In this document: piece after piece, positions 53,325 through 62,074 of the stretch
Position numbering within the stretch: the stretch's first letter is position 1
Layout: the number at the start of each line of letters is the position of its first letter
DNA from: JALYNX01 sp963724825
GTDB taxonomy: Bacteria > Actinomycetota > Acidimicrobiia > Spongiisociales > ZC4RG35
Reading direction: 5' to 3'
DNA: 64,000 bases
Assembly (NCBI GenBank): GCA_963724825.1
Contig: CAVRWT010000006.1
Coordinates: 1-64,000 of the forward strand
Translations under genes and position numbers: made by a program
Notes under the pieces: model-generated
What the model was told of the DNA's origin: nothing
The model's database searches: none
The model's input: only the letters and a program-made list of their open reading frames with translations

Positions 53325-54473
53325 GTGCAATCACTGAAGCGAAGGATGCGAGTGCTGGGGCCCTTGATGGCTCTGGCGCTGGTGGTCGCCGCCTGTGCCA
53401 GCGAGGGAGGCGATACCACCACCTCAGCTGCTGGGGCGACGACGACCACCGCTGCTCCCGCCGAGACAACGACGTCGGCAGCCGCACAGAGCACCACCAC
53501 CGCCGCAGGCGCAGTTGAGATCACTGGTGCGGGGGCGATAACGGCGACATTCTTGCCGAAATGCACGAACATCGCCGTGTTCCCACAAGCCAACGAAGGC
53601 GCCATGGAGGCTGCTGCCGAGCTCGGCTCCGATCCAGCCGAATTCGTTGGTCCTGCCGACTGCGGCGACACCACCGGCCAGATCGAGTTCATGACCAACG
53701 CTGTCACCCAAGGGGTGGACGCAATCATGCTCTCCAACAACTCTGGCGATCAGCTCGACGCGCCGGCACAGGCAGCGGCCGATGCCGGCATCCCTGTGGT
53801 TACCTGGGACTCTCCGATTCCCTCGGCGACAGGCGAAAGCGTGTTCGTGGCGCAGGTCGACTTCGACGAGACCGGAGTGGTGATGGCAGACATGGCCCTG
53901 TCGATCCTCGGGGACGACGGTGGCCAGTTCGCCATCCTCTCGGCTACCCCGGACGCAGCCAACCAGAACGCCTGGATCGCGGCCATGGAGGAAGCGCTCG
54001 CGGCTGATGCCAAGTACGCCAACCTCGAGCTGGTGGAGACTGTCTACGGCAACGACGTTGCCGAGGACTCAGTGACCGCGGCTTTGGGTCTGGTGGACTC
54101 CCACCCCGACCTGGAGTTGATCATGGCCCCGACCACGGTCGGGATCGTGGCGGCAGCTCAGGCCATGACCCAAGAGGGTCTCTGTGACCAGGTGAAGGTC
54201 TCGGGACTGGGGCTTCCCGCCGAGATGGAGGAGTACGTCACGAGCGGGTGTGCGCCGGAGTTCGCCCTCTGGAGCTTCGTCGACCTCGGCTACCTGGCCT
54301 ACTACGTTGCCTATGGGATCGCCACCGATCAGATCGTGGCTGCCGACGGCACCGCGTTCACGGCCGGTCGGATGGGTGACTACACGATCACCAAGGACCC
54401 GACCCGTGATGCTGGTCTGAGGGTGCTGATGGGCCCGTTCAGCATCTACAACGCGGACAACCCCGGAACCTGA
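53325..54473 (+). CDS. rhaS: Rhamnose ABC transporter substrate-binding lipoprotein
   Basis: This 382-residue protein has a signal peptide with lipobox VVAAC (Cys24), a Thr/Ala-rich linker and a periplasmic-binding-protein type 1 fold (FLPKCTNIAVFPQANEGAMEAA, VDAIMLSNNSGDQL, PVVTWDSPIPSATG, FAILSATPDAANQNAWI, WSFVDLGYLAYYVAYG). The GTG start has a textbook AAGGAGGAAGAG site, stronger than for the permeases. A stable hairpin follows the stop, so this part of the operon can be made in excess, as is usual for binding proteins. Confidence 0.9.
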   Translation: MQSLKRRMRVLGPLMALALVVAACASEGGDTTTSAAGATTTTAAPAETTTSAAAQSTTTAAGAVEITGAGAITATFLPKCTNIAVFPQANEGAMEAAAELGSDPAEFVGPADCGDTTGQIEFMTNAVTQGVDAIMLSNNSGDQLDAPAQAAADAGIPVVTWDSPIPSATGESVFVAQVDFDETGVVMADMALSILGDDGGQFAILSATPDAANQNAWIAAMEEALAADAKYANLELVETVYGNDVAEDSVTAALGLVDSHPDLELIMAPTTVGIVAAAQAMTQEGLCDQVKVSGLGLPAEMEEYVTSGCAPEFALWSFVDLGYLAYYVAYGIATDQIVAADGTAFTAGRMGDYTITKDPTRDAGLRVLMGPFSIYNADNPGT

Positions 54474-54484
54474 GCAAATGGCAG

Positions 54485-54512
54485 AACCCGGGCCCGTTTA
54501 CGGGCCCGGGTT
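54485..54512. terminator. Hairpin after rhaS
   Basis: A perfect 12-bp stem, AACCCGGGCCCG (54485-54496) with CGGGCCCGGGTT (54501-54512), has loop TTTA. It marks the end of the importer transcript or a partial terminator before rhaD. Confidence 0.85.
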
Positions 54513-54537
54513 GGCCCTTTCGGCCATCGGATGGCCA

Positions 54538-54600
54538 TGTAATATTATGCGAGATCTAACTATGAATCGCACAGAAGCGTCGCTGAGATGAGGAGCCGCA
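54538..54600 (+). promoter_or_regulatory. Probable promoter/operator before the rhamnose catabolic genes
   Basis: An AT-rich island after the hairpin includes TAATATTA and an ATGTAAT core resembling, on the opposite strand, ATGTAACAT in the importer control region. A GAGGAG site follows before the ATG at 54605. Regulation by the local DeoR protein is inferred. Confidence 0.4.
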
Positions 54601-54604
54601 TTCG

Positions 54605-56650
54605 ATGACAAGCGAGGAGCCAGTTGTTGTCAGACAGCTGATCGAGCGCTCACGCCGGCTCGGATCCGATCCCCGGAACACAAACTATGGGGGCGGCAAC
54701 ACCTCGGCCAAAGGAATGATCGAAGACCCAACCTCCGGCCAAGAAGTCGAAGTGATGTGGGTCAAGGGATCCGGCGGAGACCTGGGAACCCTCACGGCCG
54801 AGGGGCTGACTCCGGTCCGAGTCGATCGTGTGCGCGCTCTCGAGAAGGTCTATAGAGGGGTGGAGCACGAGGACGAGATGCAGCAGTTGCTCGACTACTG
54901 CGGGTTTGGCACTTCCGTCGCGGCACCGAGCATCGACACCTCGATGCACGGCCTGCTTCAGGCACCGCATGTCGACCATCTTCACCCTGACTCCGTGATT
55001 GCCATCGCCGCCGCGGCAGACGGCGAAGAGCTGACCAAGAGATGCTTCGGGGATGACGTGGCCTGGGTTCCCTGGCGACGCCCCGGCTTTGAGCTCGCAT
55101 TGTCCATCGAACGATTGCGCGAGCAACGCCCGGAATTGAAAGGGGTGGTCCTCGGAGGCCATGGCCTCACCACCTGGGCTGACACCTCCGACGACTGTGA
55201 AGAGAGCTCACTGGATCTGATAAGGCGTGCCAGCGAGTTTCTGGTACGAGAAGGTCGGGGCGAGCCGCTGGGCGCGATCCGCACCGGATTCGAGCCGTTG
55301 GAAGCTGGAGAACGTCGCCGTCAGGCGGCGGTCCTCGCACCGGTGATCAGGGGGCTGGCTGGAACCGATGGACCCGTCGTAGGTCGCTGGTTCCAAGACG
55401 ACCTGGTCCTCGACTTCATCAGCAGGGAAGCGGCCCCACGGGTTGTCCCCCTTGGGACTTCGTGCCCTGATCATTTCATCCGCACCAAAGTCCGTCCCTT
55501 GCTGCTCGATATACCGGTGTCGGCATCCCTCGACGTTCGGATCGAGCGGCTCAAGGAACTGCACGCCGAGTACCGAGATGAATATCGGGCCTACTACGAG
55601 CGTCATGCCGACGATCAGACACCACCGATTCGTGGGGCCGATCCGGCGATCTTCCTCATCCCGGGCATCGGGATGTTCAGCTTCGGATCAGACAGTCAGA
55701 CCGCCCGGATCGCAGGCGAGTTCTACATCAACGCCATCAACGTCATCCGCGGGGCCGAGGCCGTGTCCACCTATAGCCCGGTGCCCGAGGTAGAGAAATT
55801 CCGAGTCGAGTACTGGATGCTCGAGGAGATGAAGCTGCGACGTCGGCCGAAGCCAAAGCCGCTCACGGGAAAGATCACTCTGGTGACTGGAGCCGGGTCG
55901 GGTATCGGTCGGGCGATTGCCCAGAAGTTTGGTGAGGCTGGGGCGGTGGTGGTCGTCGTCGATCTCAACCTGGAGGCTGCCCAAGAGACAGCTGATCTCA
56001 TCGGGTCCGCTGACGTTGCGGTCGCCGTCCAGGCAGACGTCACCAATGAGGCCGAGGTCCAAGCCGCAATCGAGGAGTCGTTGGTCAGATATGGAGGAAT
56101 CGACATCCTGGTCAACAACGCAGGACTCTCCCTTTCCAAGAGCCTCCTGGAGACCACAGAGGAGGATTGGGACCGGCAACATGATGTCATGGCAAAAGGG
56201 TCTTTCCTGGGCTCGAAACACGCCGCAGCCGCGATGATCGTCCAGGGGCATGGCGGAGATATCGTCTACATCGTCAGCAAGAACGCGGTGGTGGCCGGAC
56301 CCAACAACCTCGCTTATGGCTCTGCGAAAGCGAGTCAGGCGCATCAAGTCCGGTTGCTCGCAGCCGAGCTCGGCGAGCACGGGATTCGAGTGAACGGGAT
56401 CAATCCCGATGGTGTGGTCCAAGGGTCTGGGATTTTTGCCGGTGGTTGGGGCGCTGATCGGGCAAAGGTCTATGGGGTGCCGGAGGAGGAGCTAGGCCGC
56501 TACTACGCGGGACGCACCTTGCTCAAGCAAGAAGTCCTTCCCGAGCATGTGGCGAACGCGGCTCTCGCCCTCGTCGGAGGGGCACTGAGCCAGACGACCG
56601 GGCTGATAGTTCCAGTGGACAGCGGCGTGGTTTCCGCCTTTCTGCGATAG
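54605..56650 (+). CDS. rhaD: Bifunctional rhamnulose-1-phosphate aldolase / lactaldehyde dehydrogenase
   Basis: This 681-residue fusion (RhaEW type) has an N-terminal class II aldolase/adducin domain (about 1-410) with GGGNTSAKG, HGLLQAPHVDHLHPDS carrying zinc histidines, and VVLGGHGLTTW. The C-terminal SDR domain (about 420-681) has TGAGSGIGRAIA, VNNAGLSLS and the YGSAK catalytic motif. It would split rhamnulose-1-phosphate into dihydroxyacetone phosphate and L-lactaldehyde and then oxidise the lactaldehyde. It is the first gene after the hairpin and is followed 12 bp later by the isomerase. Confidence 0.92.
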   Translation: MTSEEPVVVRQLIERSRRLGSDPRNTNYGGGNTSAKGMIEDPTSGQEVEVMWVKGSGGDLGTLTAEGLTPVRVDRVRALEKVYRGVEHEDEMQQLLDYCGFGTSVAAPSIDTSMHGLLQAPHVDHLHPDSVIAIAAAADGEELTKRCFGDDVAWVPWRRPGFELALSIERLREQRPELKGVVLGGHGLTTWADTSDDCEESSLDLIRRASEFLVREGRGEPLGAIRTGFEPLEAGERRRQAAVLAPVIRGLAGTDGPVVGRWFQDDLVLDFISREAAPRVVPLGTSCPDHFIRTKVRPLLLDIPVSASLDVRIERLKELHAEYRDEYRAYYERHADDQTPPIRGADPAIFLIPGIGMFSFGSDSQTARIAGEFYINAINVIRGAEAVSTYSPVPEVEKFRVEYWMLEEMKLRRRPKPKPLTGKITLVTGAGSGIGRAIAQKFGEAGAVVVVVDLNLEAAQETADLIGSADVAVAVQADVTNEAEVQAAIEESLVRYGGIDILVNNAGLSLSKSLLETTEEDWDRQHDVMAKGSFLGSKHAAAAMIVQGHGGDIVYIVSKNAVVAGPNNLAYGSAKASQAHQVRLLAAELGEHGIRVNGINPDGVVQGSGIFAGGWGADRAKVYGVPEEELGRYYAGRTLLKQEVLPEHVANAALALVGGALSQTTGLIVPVDSGVVSAFLR

Positions 56651-56662
56651 GAGAGACTCGAA

Positions 56663-57949
56663 ATGATCGATCCGGATCGGATAGCCGACCTCAACAAGAG
56701 CGCCGAGGGCCCGTTGAGCAGTGATGTCGAGGCGCTCACCGGGCAGATGGATCGTCGAGGGGGCGTATCCGCCGGCGAGGTCATCGATGCCCTCACCGAG
56801 TTCTCGGTGGCCGCCCCCTCATGGGCGGTTGGGACCGGCGGCACCCGTTTCGGGAGGTTCCCCATTGGCGGGGAGCCCCGGACCACCGAAGAGAAGATCG
56901 ATGACGTTGCTGCCTTGAATGCGCTTACCGGGAGCAATCGGACGATCTCATTGCACGTTCCGTGGGATGACCCCGAAGATCCTGAAGGTCTCCGCGAGTA
57001 TGCCGGAGCCCGGTCCGTTGGCTTCGACGCCATGAACTCGAACACCTTTCAGGACAATCCGTCGACGACCAACGACGGCAAGCTGACCTACAAGTTCGGC
57101 AGCTTGGCAAACGCGAGGCCCGAGGTTCGTCAGGCCGCGATCGAGCACAATCATTACGTCATCGATCTCGGCGTCCGCCTCGGCTCAACCGCCCTGACCG
57201 TATGGCTTGCCGACGGGATCAACCATCCTGGCCAGGCCGATCACCGCACGCAGTTCGAGCGGGTAGCTGAGGGACTTCGCGCGATCCATGACCATCTCCC
57301 CGATGGATGGCAGATGTACACCGAGCACAAGCCGTACGAACCGGCCTTCTACGCCACCGTTAATTACGACTGGGGGTCGTCGCTGCTTCTCTCCCAAGCC
57401 GCGGGGCCGAAGTCCTCGTGCCTGGTCGACCTCGGCCATCACCTTCCGAACGCCAACATCGAGCAGATCGTCAGTCGCCTGGCCATGGTCGGGCGCCTGG
57501 GCGGCTTCCACTTCAACGACTCGAAATATGGGGACGACGACCTCACTACGGGCTCGATCAAGCCGTTCCAACTGTTTCTCATCTTCTGCGAGTTGATCCG
57601 GGCCGGCGAGGGCCGGCTTCCGGCGCTCGCTTACATGATCGATCAGAGTCACAACATCAAGGATCCTCTCGAGGATCTGATCCAGTCCACCGAGGCCGTT
57701 GCCATCGCCTACGCCCAGGCTCTCATCGTGGATCGGTCTTTGCTCGCTCAGGCTCAGGCCGACAACGATGCCGCCCTGGCCCAGGAGACCCTGCAATCGG
57801 CGTTTCGCACCGATGTCCGCCCCTTGATCGCAGAAGCTCGACGTCGAAATGGGGCGGCGATTGCCCCACTCGATGCCTACCGCGAGCTCGGCTACAGGCA
57901 ATCGATGATCGAGGAGCGTGGGCTGGCTTCGGTCGCCACGGGGCTGTGA
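56663..57949 (+). CDS. rhaI: L-rhamnose isomerase
   Basis: This 428-residue TIM-barrel isomerase is of the Pseudomonas stutzeri/RhaI type, not the E. coli RhaA type. Features: SLHVPWDDPED, ALTVWLADGINHPGQAD, a metal-binding Glu in YTEHKPYEPAFY, LVDLGHHLPNANIEQIV, FHFNDSKYGDDDLTTGS and the C-terminal QSHNIKDPLEDLI. It converts L-rhamnose to L-rhamnulose with divalent metal. The kinase start overlaps its stop. Confidence 0.92.
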   Translation: MIDPDRIADLNKSAEGPLSSDVEALTGQMDRRGGVSAGEVIDALTEFSVAAPSWAVGTGGTRFGRFPIGGEPRTTEEKIDDVAALNALTGSNRTISLHVPWDDPEDPEGLREYAGARSVGFDAMNSNTFQDNPSTTNDGKLTYKFGSLANARPEVRQAAIEHNHYVIDLGVRLGSTALTVWLADGINHPGQADHRTQFERVAEGLRAIHDHLPDGWQMYTEHKPYEPAFYATVNYDWGSSLLLSQAAGPKSSCLVDLGHHLPNANIEQIVSRLAMVGRLGGFHFNDSKYGDDDLTTGSIKPFQLFLIFCELIRAGEGRLPALAYMIDQSHNIKDPLEDLIQSTEAVAIAYAQALIVDRSLLAQAQADNDAALAQETLQSAFRTDVRPLIAEARRRNGAAIAPLDAYRELGYRQSMIEERGLASVATGL

Positions 57950-59286
57950 CCGATCAGACCCGAGTGCTGGCAGTCGACCTGGGGGCGACTTCAATCCGCG
58001 TGGCTGCGGTCGACCTGAGTGCCTCACGACCGGAGGTCGAGGTCGTCCATCGCTGGCAGCATTCCCCTCAGACTGACTCTGACGGGTCGCTGCGTTGGGA
58101 TTGGCCCCGAATCGTGGAGGAGGTCGAAGAGGGGCTGGCCAAGGGCATCGCCTCGGGACCGGTTGCCTCGATCGGGGTCGACGGTTGGGGGGTGGACTAC
58201 GGGCTGATCGATCGTGACGGTGAATTGGTGGGTCTTCCTTACTCATACCGCGACCGGCGGACCGATGGGTGGCGGGCGACGGCCGAGGCGATCGGCCCCG
58301 ACTACCTGTATGAGGTGACCGGAGTCCAGCTCATGGGGATCAACACCATCTTTCAGCTGGCCGCCCACGACCGGGCGGAGCTGGATGCTGCTGCGAGGGT
58401 GCTCCTTTTGCCGGACCTTCTCATCAGGCAACTAGGTGGTTCTGAGGCCACCGAGCGATCCAATGCGTCCACCACCGGCCTCATGGACGCCCGGACCGGA
58501 GAGTGGGCCCACAAGCTCATCGACAATCTTGGGCTAGACGGATCACTGTTCACCGATGTGGGTTCGGCAGGGACGCTGGTCGGAGCGTGGCGCGGGGTGC
58601 CCCTTCATCTCGTCGGGAGCCATGACACCGCGTCGGCGTTTCTCGGTATGCCAGGCGGTTCGGTCCCGGGAACCGTCTTCGTGTCCACCGGGACCTGGGT
58701 GCTCGTTGGTGTCGAGAGGCCGGCCGTCGACACTTCACCCGCGGCGCGGGAGGCAAACTTCTCCAACGAGGCGGGTGCCTTCGGCGGCGTCCGATTCCTC
58801 AAGAATGTCGTCGGGTTCTGGATCCTCGATCAATGCCGCTCGGGTTGGGGCGACCCGCCTATCGAGCTCCTGCTCGACGAAGCCGCCTCGGTCTCGCATG
58901 CTGTGCCCACATTCGACGCCGGCGACGTGCGATTCGTGACTGCGACCGACATGGAGCAGGAGGTCCGCGCCGCTGCGGACCTGACGGCCGACGCATCACG
59001 AAGCGTGATAGTCCGGACCGTGCTCGAGTCGATTGTCGAAGGTATCGCCACCGTCGTCGGCACTCTCTCGGAGCTCACGGGCAAAGCCATGAGTCAGCTG
59101 GCAATCGTCGGAGGTGGCGCAAGGGTCCAGCTCCTTCAGGACTTGCTCGCAGCCCGAATCGGATTGCCGGTCATCAAAGGCTCGTCCGAGGCCACCGCGT
59201 TGGGAAACGCCGTGGCTCAGGGCATCGCCTTGGGACGATTCGACGACTTGGCCGGCGCTCGAAACTGGTTGGATACAGCGAGATGA
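57946..59286 (+). CDS. rhaB: Rhamnulokinase
   Basis: This 446-residue FGGY-family sugar kinase starts at a GTG overlapping the isomerase stop (GTGA); a longer open frame upstream lies inside the isomerase gene and lacks homology. Features: VLAVDLGATSIRVAAVDL (phosphate loop), SIGVDGWGVDYGLID, PYSYRDRRTDG, GSHDTASAFLG, FVSTGTWVLVG and AIVGGGARVQLLQDLLA. It phosphorylates rhamnulose. Typical RhaB residues HDT and GTW are present. Confidence 0.92.
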   Translation: MTDQTRVLAVDLGATSIRVAAVDLSASRPEVEVVHRWQHSPQTDSDGSLRWDWPRIVEEVEEGLAKGIASGPVASIGVDGWGVDYGLIDRDGELVGLPYSYRDRRTDGWRATAEAIGPDYLYEVTGVQLMGINTIFQLAAHDRAELDAAARVLLLPDLLIRQLGGSEATERSNASTTGLMDARTGEWAHKLIDNLGLDGSLFTDVGSAGTLVGAWRGVPLHLVGSHDTASAFLGMPGGSVPGTVFVSTGTWVLVGVERPAVDTSPAAREANFSNEAGAFGGVRFLKNVVGFWILDQCRSGWGDPPIELLLDEAASVSHAVPTFDAGDVRFVTATDMEQEVRAAADLTADASRSVIVRTVLESIVEGIATVVGTLSELTGKAMSQLAIVGGGARVQLLQDLLAARIGLPVIKGSSEATALGNAVAQGIALGRFDDLAGARNWLDTAR

Positions 59287-60041
59287 GTGAGCGCACGTTC
59301 AACAGCCCCGAGGAGCGGCTTGGCGAAGTCCGGGATCTGATCGCGGCGCGCGGCGCGGTGCGTATCGATGAGCTGGCGGCTGACTTCGGCGTCAGCGAGA
59401 TGACGATCCGACGGGACCTCGACGAATTGGAGACACTCGGGGTGGCCCGTCGGGTGCGCGGCGGGGCGATCGCCCTCGGCCCCGAGCCCTTCGCAGAGCG
59501 CCATCGTCACAACGCTCGGGCCAAGGCGAGGATTGCCGAGAAGCTGCTGCAACAGATCCCGGCCAGCGGGACGGTGGCATTCGATGCGTCGACGACCATC
59601 TACAGGCTCGCCGCTTCGCTCGAGCTAGCGCGTGATCTCGTTGTTGTCACCAATGGCCTGGACGCTTTCCAGGCTTTGGGAGGAAAGCCGGGTATCACCG
59701 CAGCTTTGACGGGGGGAAGCCAGGAGCCACGGACCGGAAGCCTGGTCGGGCCGATGGCCGTGCGAACTGCCCAAGAGCTCCTCTACGACCTGTTCGTTTG
59801 CTCGGCGGCGGCGCTCGATCATCTGGTTGGATCTTCCGAAGCGACTCTCGCCGAGTCGGAGGTCAAGCGCGCCTTCAGTCAGACCAGCAGTCGGATCGTG
59901 CTCGCCGTAGACCACACCAAGCTTGGGACACGGGCACAGGCCAGGATGTTCAGTCTCGAGGATCTAGACCTCCTCGTCACTGATTTGGATCCAGACGATT
60001 CTCGACTCGATGGCTACAGACAGCATGTCGTGCTGGCATGA
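59283..60041 (+). CDS. DeoR-family transcriptional regulator
   Basis: This 252-residue regulator has an N-terminal DeoR helix-turn-helix (RLGEVRDLIAARGAVRIDELAADFGVSEMTIRRDLDEL) and a C-terminal sugar-phosphate-binding domain (FDASTTIYRLAASL, VVTNGLDAFQAL, AVDHTKLGTRAQARM). The ATG overlaps the kinase stop. By position it is the rhamnose regulator, probably a repressor relieved by a phosphorylated intermediate, as for other DeoR proteins. Confidence 0.9.
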   Translation: MSERTFNSPEERLGEVRDLIAARGAVRIDELAADFGVSEMTIRRDLDELETLGVARRVRGGAIALGPEPFAERHRHNARAKARIAEKLLQQIPASGTVAFDASTTIYRLAASLELARDLVVVTNGLDAFQALGGKPGITAALTGGSQEPRTGSLVGPMAVRTAQELLYDLFVCSAAALDHLVGSSEATLAESEVKRAFSQTSSRIVLAVDHTKLGTRAQARMFSLEDLDLLVTDLDPDDSRLDGYRQHVVLA

Positions 60042-60054
60042 CCGGAAAGATGAC

Positions 60055-60375
60055 ATGACTCGGATCGGGTTCGTCCTCAAGGTCAAAGCGGATCTGATCG
60101 AGGGCTACACGAGCAGGCACCGCGCAGTGTGGCCCGAGATGCTGGAAGCATTGAGGCGAACGGGGTGGCACAACTATTCGCTCTTCATCGGCGGGGACGG
60201 GACCCTGTTCGGGTATTTCGAGACACCTGGATCATTCGCCGACGCGCTCAGCGGCATGTCAACCGAGGAGGTCAACTCTCGTTGGCAGGCCGAGATGGCT
60301 CCGTTCTTCGAGGGCGTAGGTGGGGCCGCCGACGAGATGATGGTTGAGCTCGTCGAAGTTTTTCACCTCGACTGA
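60055..60375 (+). CDS. rhaM: L-rhamnose mutarotase
   Basis: A 106-residue protein of the RhaM/RhaU family. It has RIGFVLKVKADLIEGYTSRHRAVWPEML, with the catalytic His, HNYSLFIGGDGTLFGYFE, and W in NSRWQAEMAPFFE. It interconverts the anomers of rhamnose so that the importer and isomerase both receive the right form. The ATG at 60055 with GGAAAG is preferred to an upstream in-frame start inside the deoR end. Confidence 0.9.
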   Translation: MTRIGFVLKVKADLIEGYTSRHRAVWPEMLEALRRTGWHNYSLFIGGDGTLFGYFETPGSFADALSGMSTEEVNSRWQAEMAPFFEGVGGAADEMMVELVEVFHLD

Positions 60376-60390
60376 CGGCGACTTGATCGA

Positions 60391-60777
60391 TCAGCGGATT
60401 CCGGTGTCGTAGGCGATGTAGCCGAGTTCGAGCTGTTGATTCGCCGCGATGCCGACTGTGACTGGATCGGGACCAGCCATGAGGCCGTCCACTGCACCGA
60501 ACGTGATCGTGGCCTCACCCGGAGGAATCATGACTCGAAAGGCCCCATCCTGATCTGAGTGAGTCCTGATCTCACCGCCGTCCGTCAGACTCACGACGAC
60601 TTCGGCGTCGGGCACGGCATGAGGGGCACAGGCCGGATCGGGCGGATCGGTTTCGACAGGGCAGGTCGGGCCTGCCACCAGGCGGCCCGTGATGGTTGCG
60701 GAAGCTTCGGTCGGCATCGGAGAGGTGCAACCGCCGATCAGAGCGAAGAGCAGGACGACAACGAGGTAGTGCCTCAT
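60391..60777 (-). CDS. Hypothetical lipoprotein with a carboxypeptidase-regulatory-like fold
   Basis: This 128-residue protein has a signal peptide with lipobox LIGGC (Cys17) and a single beta-sandwich domain: TITGRLVAGPTCPVETDPPDPAC, VPDAEVVVSLTDGGEIRTHSDQDGAFRVMIPPGEATI. The pattern resembles carboxypeptidase-regulatory-like (transthyretin-like) domains. Two cysteines may form a disulfide. The ATG at 60777 is chosen for the signal peptide. Role unknown. Confidence 0.75.
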   Translation of the reverse strand: MRHYLVVVLLFALIGGCTSPMPTEASATITGRLVAGPTCPVETDPPDPACAPHAVPDAEVVVSLTDGGEIRTHSDQDGAFRVMIPPGEATITFGAVDGLMAGPDPVTVGIAANQQLELGYIAYDTGIR

Positions 60778-60842
60778 CTCAGTTGGACGTCCTCGCTGTC
60801 GGGGACGTTCCCGATCGGGCCAAACTATGCCCGCCATCCGGG

Positions 60843-62042
60843 TTACTGGGTTTCATCCTCCGCAAGTGGGACAGTGCGGAACCATCTCCACAGCACCAGG
60901 TCATAGACGCTCTTGAGGAGCCCGGCGATCAGGAACGGCGCTCCAACGACGGTGGTAACAGTCATGCCAGCCACGATCGGCCCGATCGGGCGCACCAAAT
61001 AACGGGCAGTGTTGGTGTACGCGGTGGCGGCGGTTCGCTCCTCGGGAGTCACCAGGAGCATTACGTAGGCCTGGCGGGTGGGGACGTCCATCTGCGACAG
61101 AGAGGATCGGGCGAAAAGCAGGGCTGCCGCCACCCCGAGGCTCGGAGCGAAGGCGACCGAAGCCAGCAGGAGGTTGGAGGGAAGGTGGGTGAACACCATC
61201 GTGTTGAGCAGTCCCCAGCGACGAGCGAGCCAGGGAGCGGCGAGAAACGAGAGTGTCTGGATTACCCCGATCGCAGCGAAGATCAATCCAACGGTGCCGG
61301 TGCTCGCCCCATATCGGTCGATGAGCCAGAAGGCTATGAACGTCTGAACCACGAATCCTCCCGCGAAGGCGTCCAAACCGAACAAACCAGCGAGAGCGGT
61401 TACTGCCCGTCGGGATGGGCCAAGGGGCACCCTCTTCGCCTGTTCTTTCGCCACTTCCACAGAGGAGCTCAACCGTCGGGCCACAAACACCCCGATCAAG
61501 GCGATCGGTACCAGCAGGAGAAACCACACCCGGTCGGGCACGTCGCCGTTTGATATATCCCGCGCCAGCTGTGGGAAGCCGGCGGACAGGGCTCCCAGTG
61601 AGCCGGCCGCGGTGGCGATTGCGTTGTACCAACCGAAGCCGGTGGCCAGTGCGTTGCGATCGAGGCGGCCCGACAACATCGACAATTCGAGGGTCGTGAA
61701 GGGGCCTGACTCGATCACCTCGGCAGACAGGGCGCCGGTGAGCGCCACCAGGACCAGGATCCACAATGGCGCAGCACTGGCAAAGACGACCCCCGAGATC
61801 CCCAGAGCCAGATAGAGGAGCTGATAGCTCCGCCGACGCCCGAATCCGTCGGCCCATCGCCCGATAGAGAGTTGGGCGATGACGGTTCCCGCTACAAGGG
61901 CACCAAGGACGATCCCGACGTTGGCCGCGGAGAGGCCGCGTTCGACGAGGGTCGAGGCCAGAAGCACCGACCCGAACCCGTATCCGAAGGCACGAACCGC
62001 CTGGGAGATAAGGACCAACCGGATGTCAGACTCAACGGACAT
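60843..62042 (-). CDS. Major facilitator superfamily transporter
   Basis: This 399-residue membrane protein has twelve hydrophobic segments and MFS motif A-like IGRWADGFGRRRSYQ between helices 2 and 3. Others are LGALVAGTVIAQ, TGFGWYNAIATAAGSLGAL and QMDVPTRQAYVMLLVTPEERTAA. The last stretch resembles drug/metabolite exporters of the MdtG/YfcJ kind. The transported compound is unknown. Confidence 0.87.
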   Translation of the reverse strand: MSVESDIRLVLISQAVRAFGYGFGSVLLASTLVERGLSAANVGIVLGALVAGTVIAQLSIGRWADGFGRRRSYQLLYLALGISGVVFASAAPLWILVLVALTGALSAEVIESGPFTTLELSMLSGRLDRNALATGFGWYNAIATAAGSLGALSAGFPQLARDISNGDVPDRVWFLLLVPIALIGVFVARRLSSSVEVAKEQAKRVPLGPSRRAVTALAGLFGLDAFAGGFVVQTFIAFWLIDRYGASTGTVGLIFAAIGVIQTLSFLAAPWLARRWGLLNTMVFTHLPSNLLLASVAFAPSLGVAAALLFARSSLSQMDVPTRQAYVMLLVTPEERTAATAYTNTARYLVRPIGPIVAGMTVTTVVGAPFLIAGLLKSVYDLVLWRWFRTVPLAEDETQ

Positions 62043-62074
62043 ACGGCGACCAACTCATGATCGAGGTGTCGGCC

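Noticed and set aside
60696..61553. Open frame antisense to the MFS transporter
   Set aside because: Complement of a well-supported transporter gene, with low-complexity polar composition.
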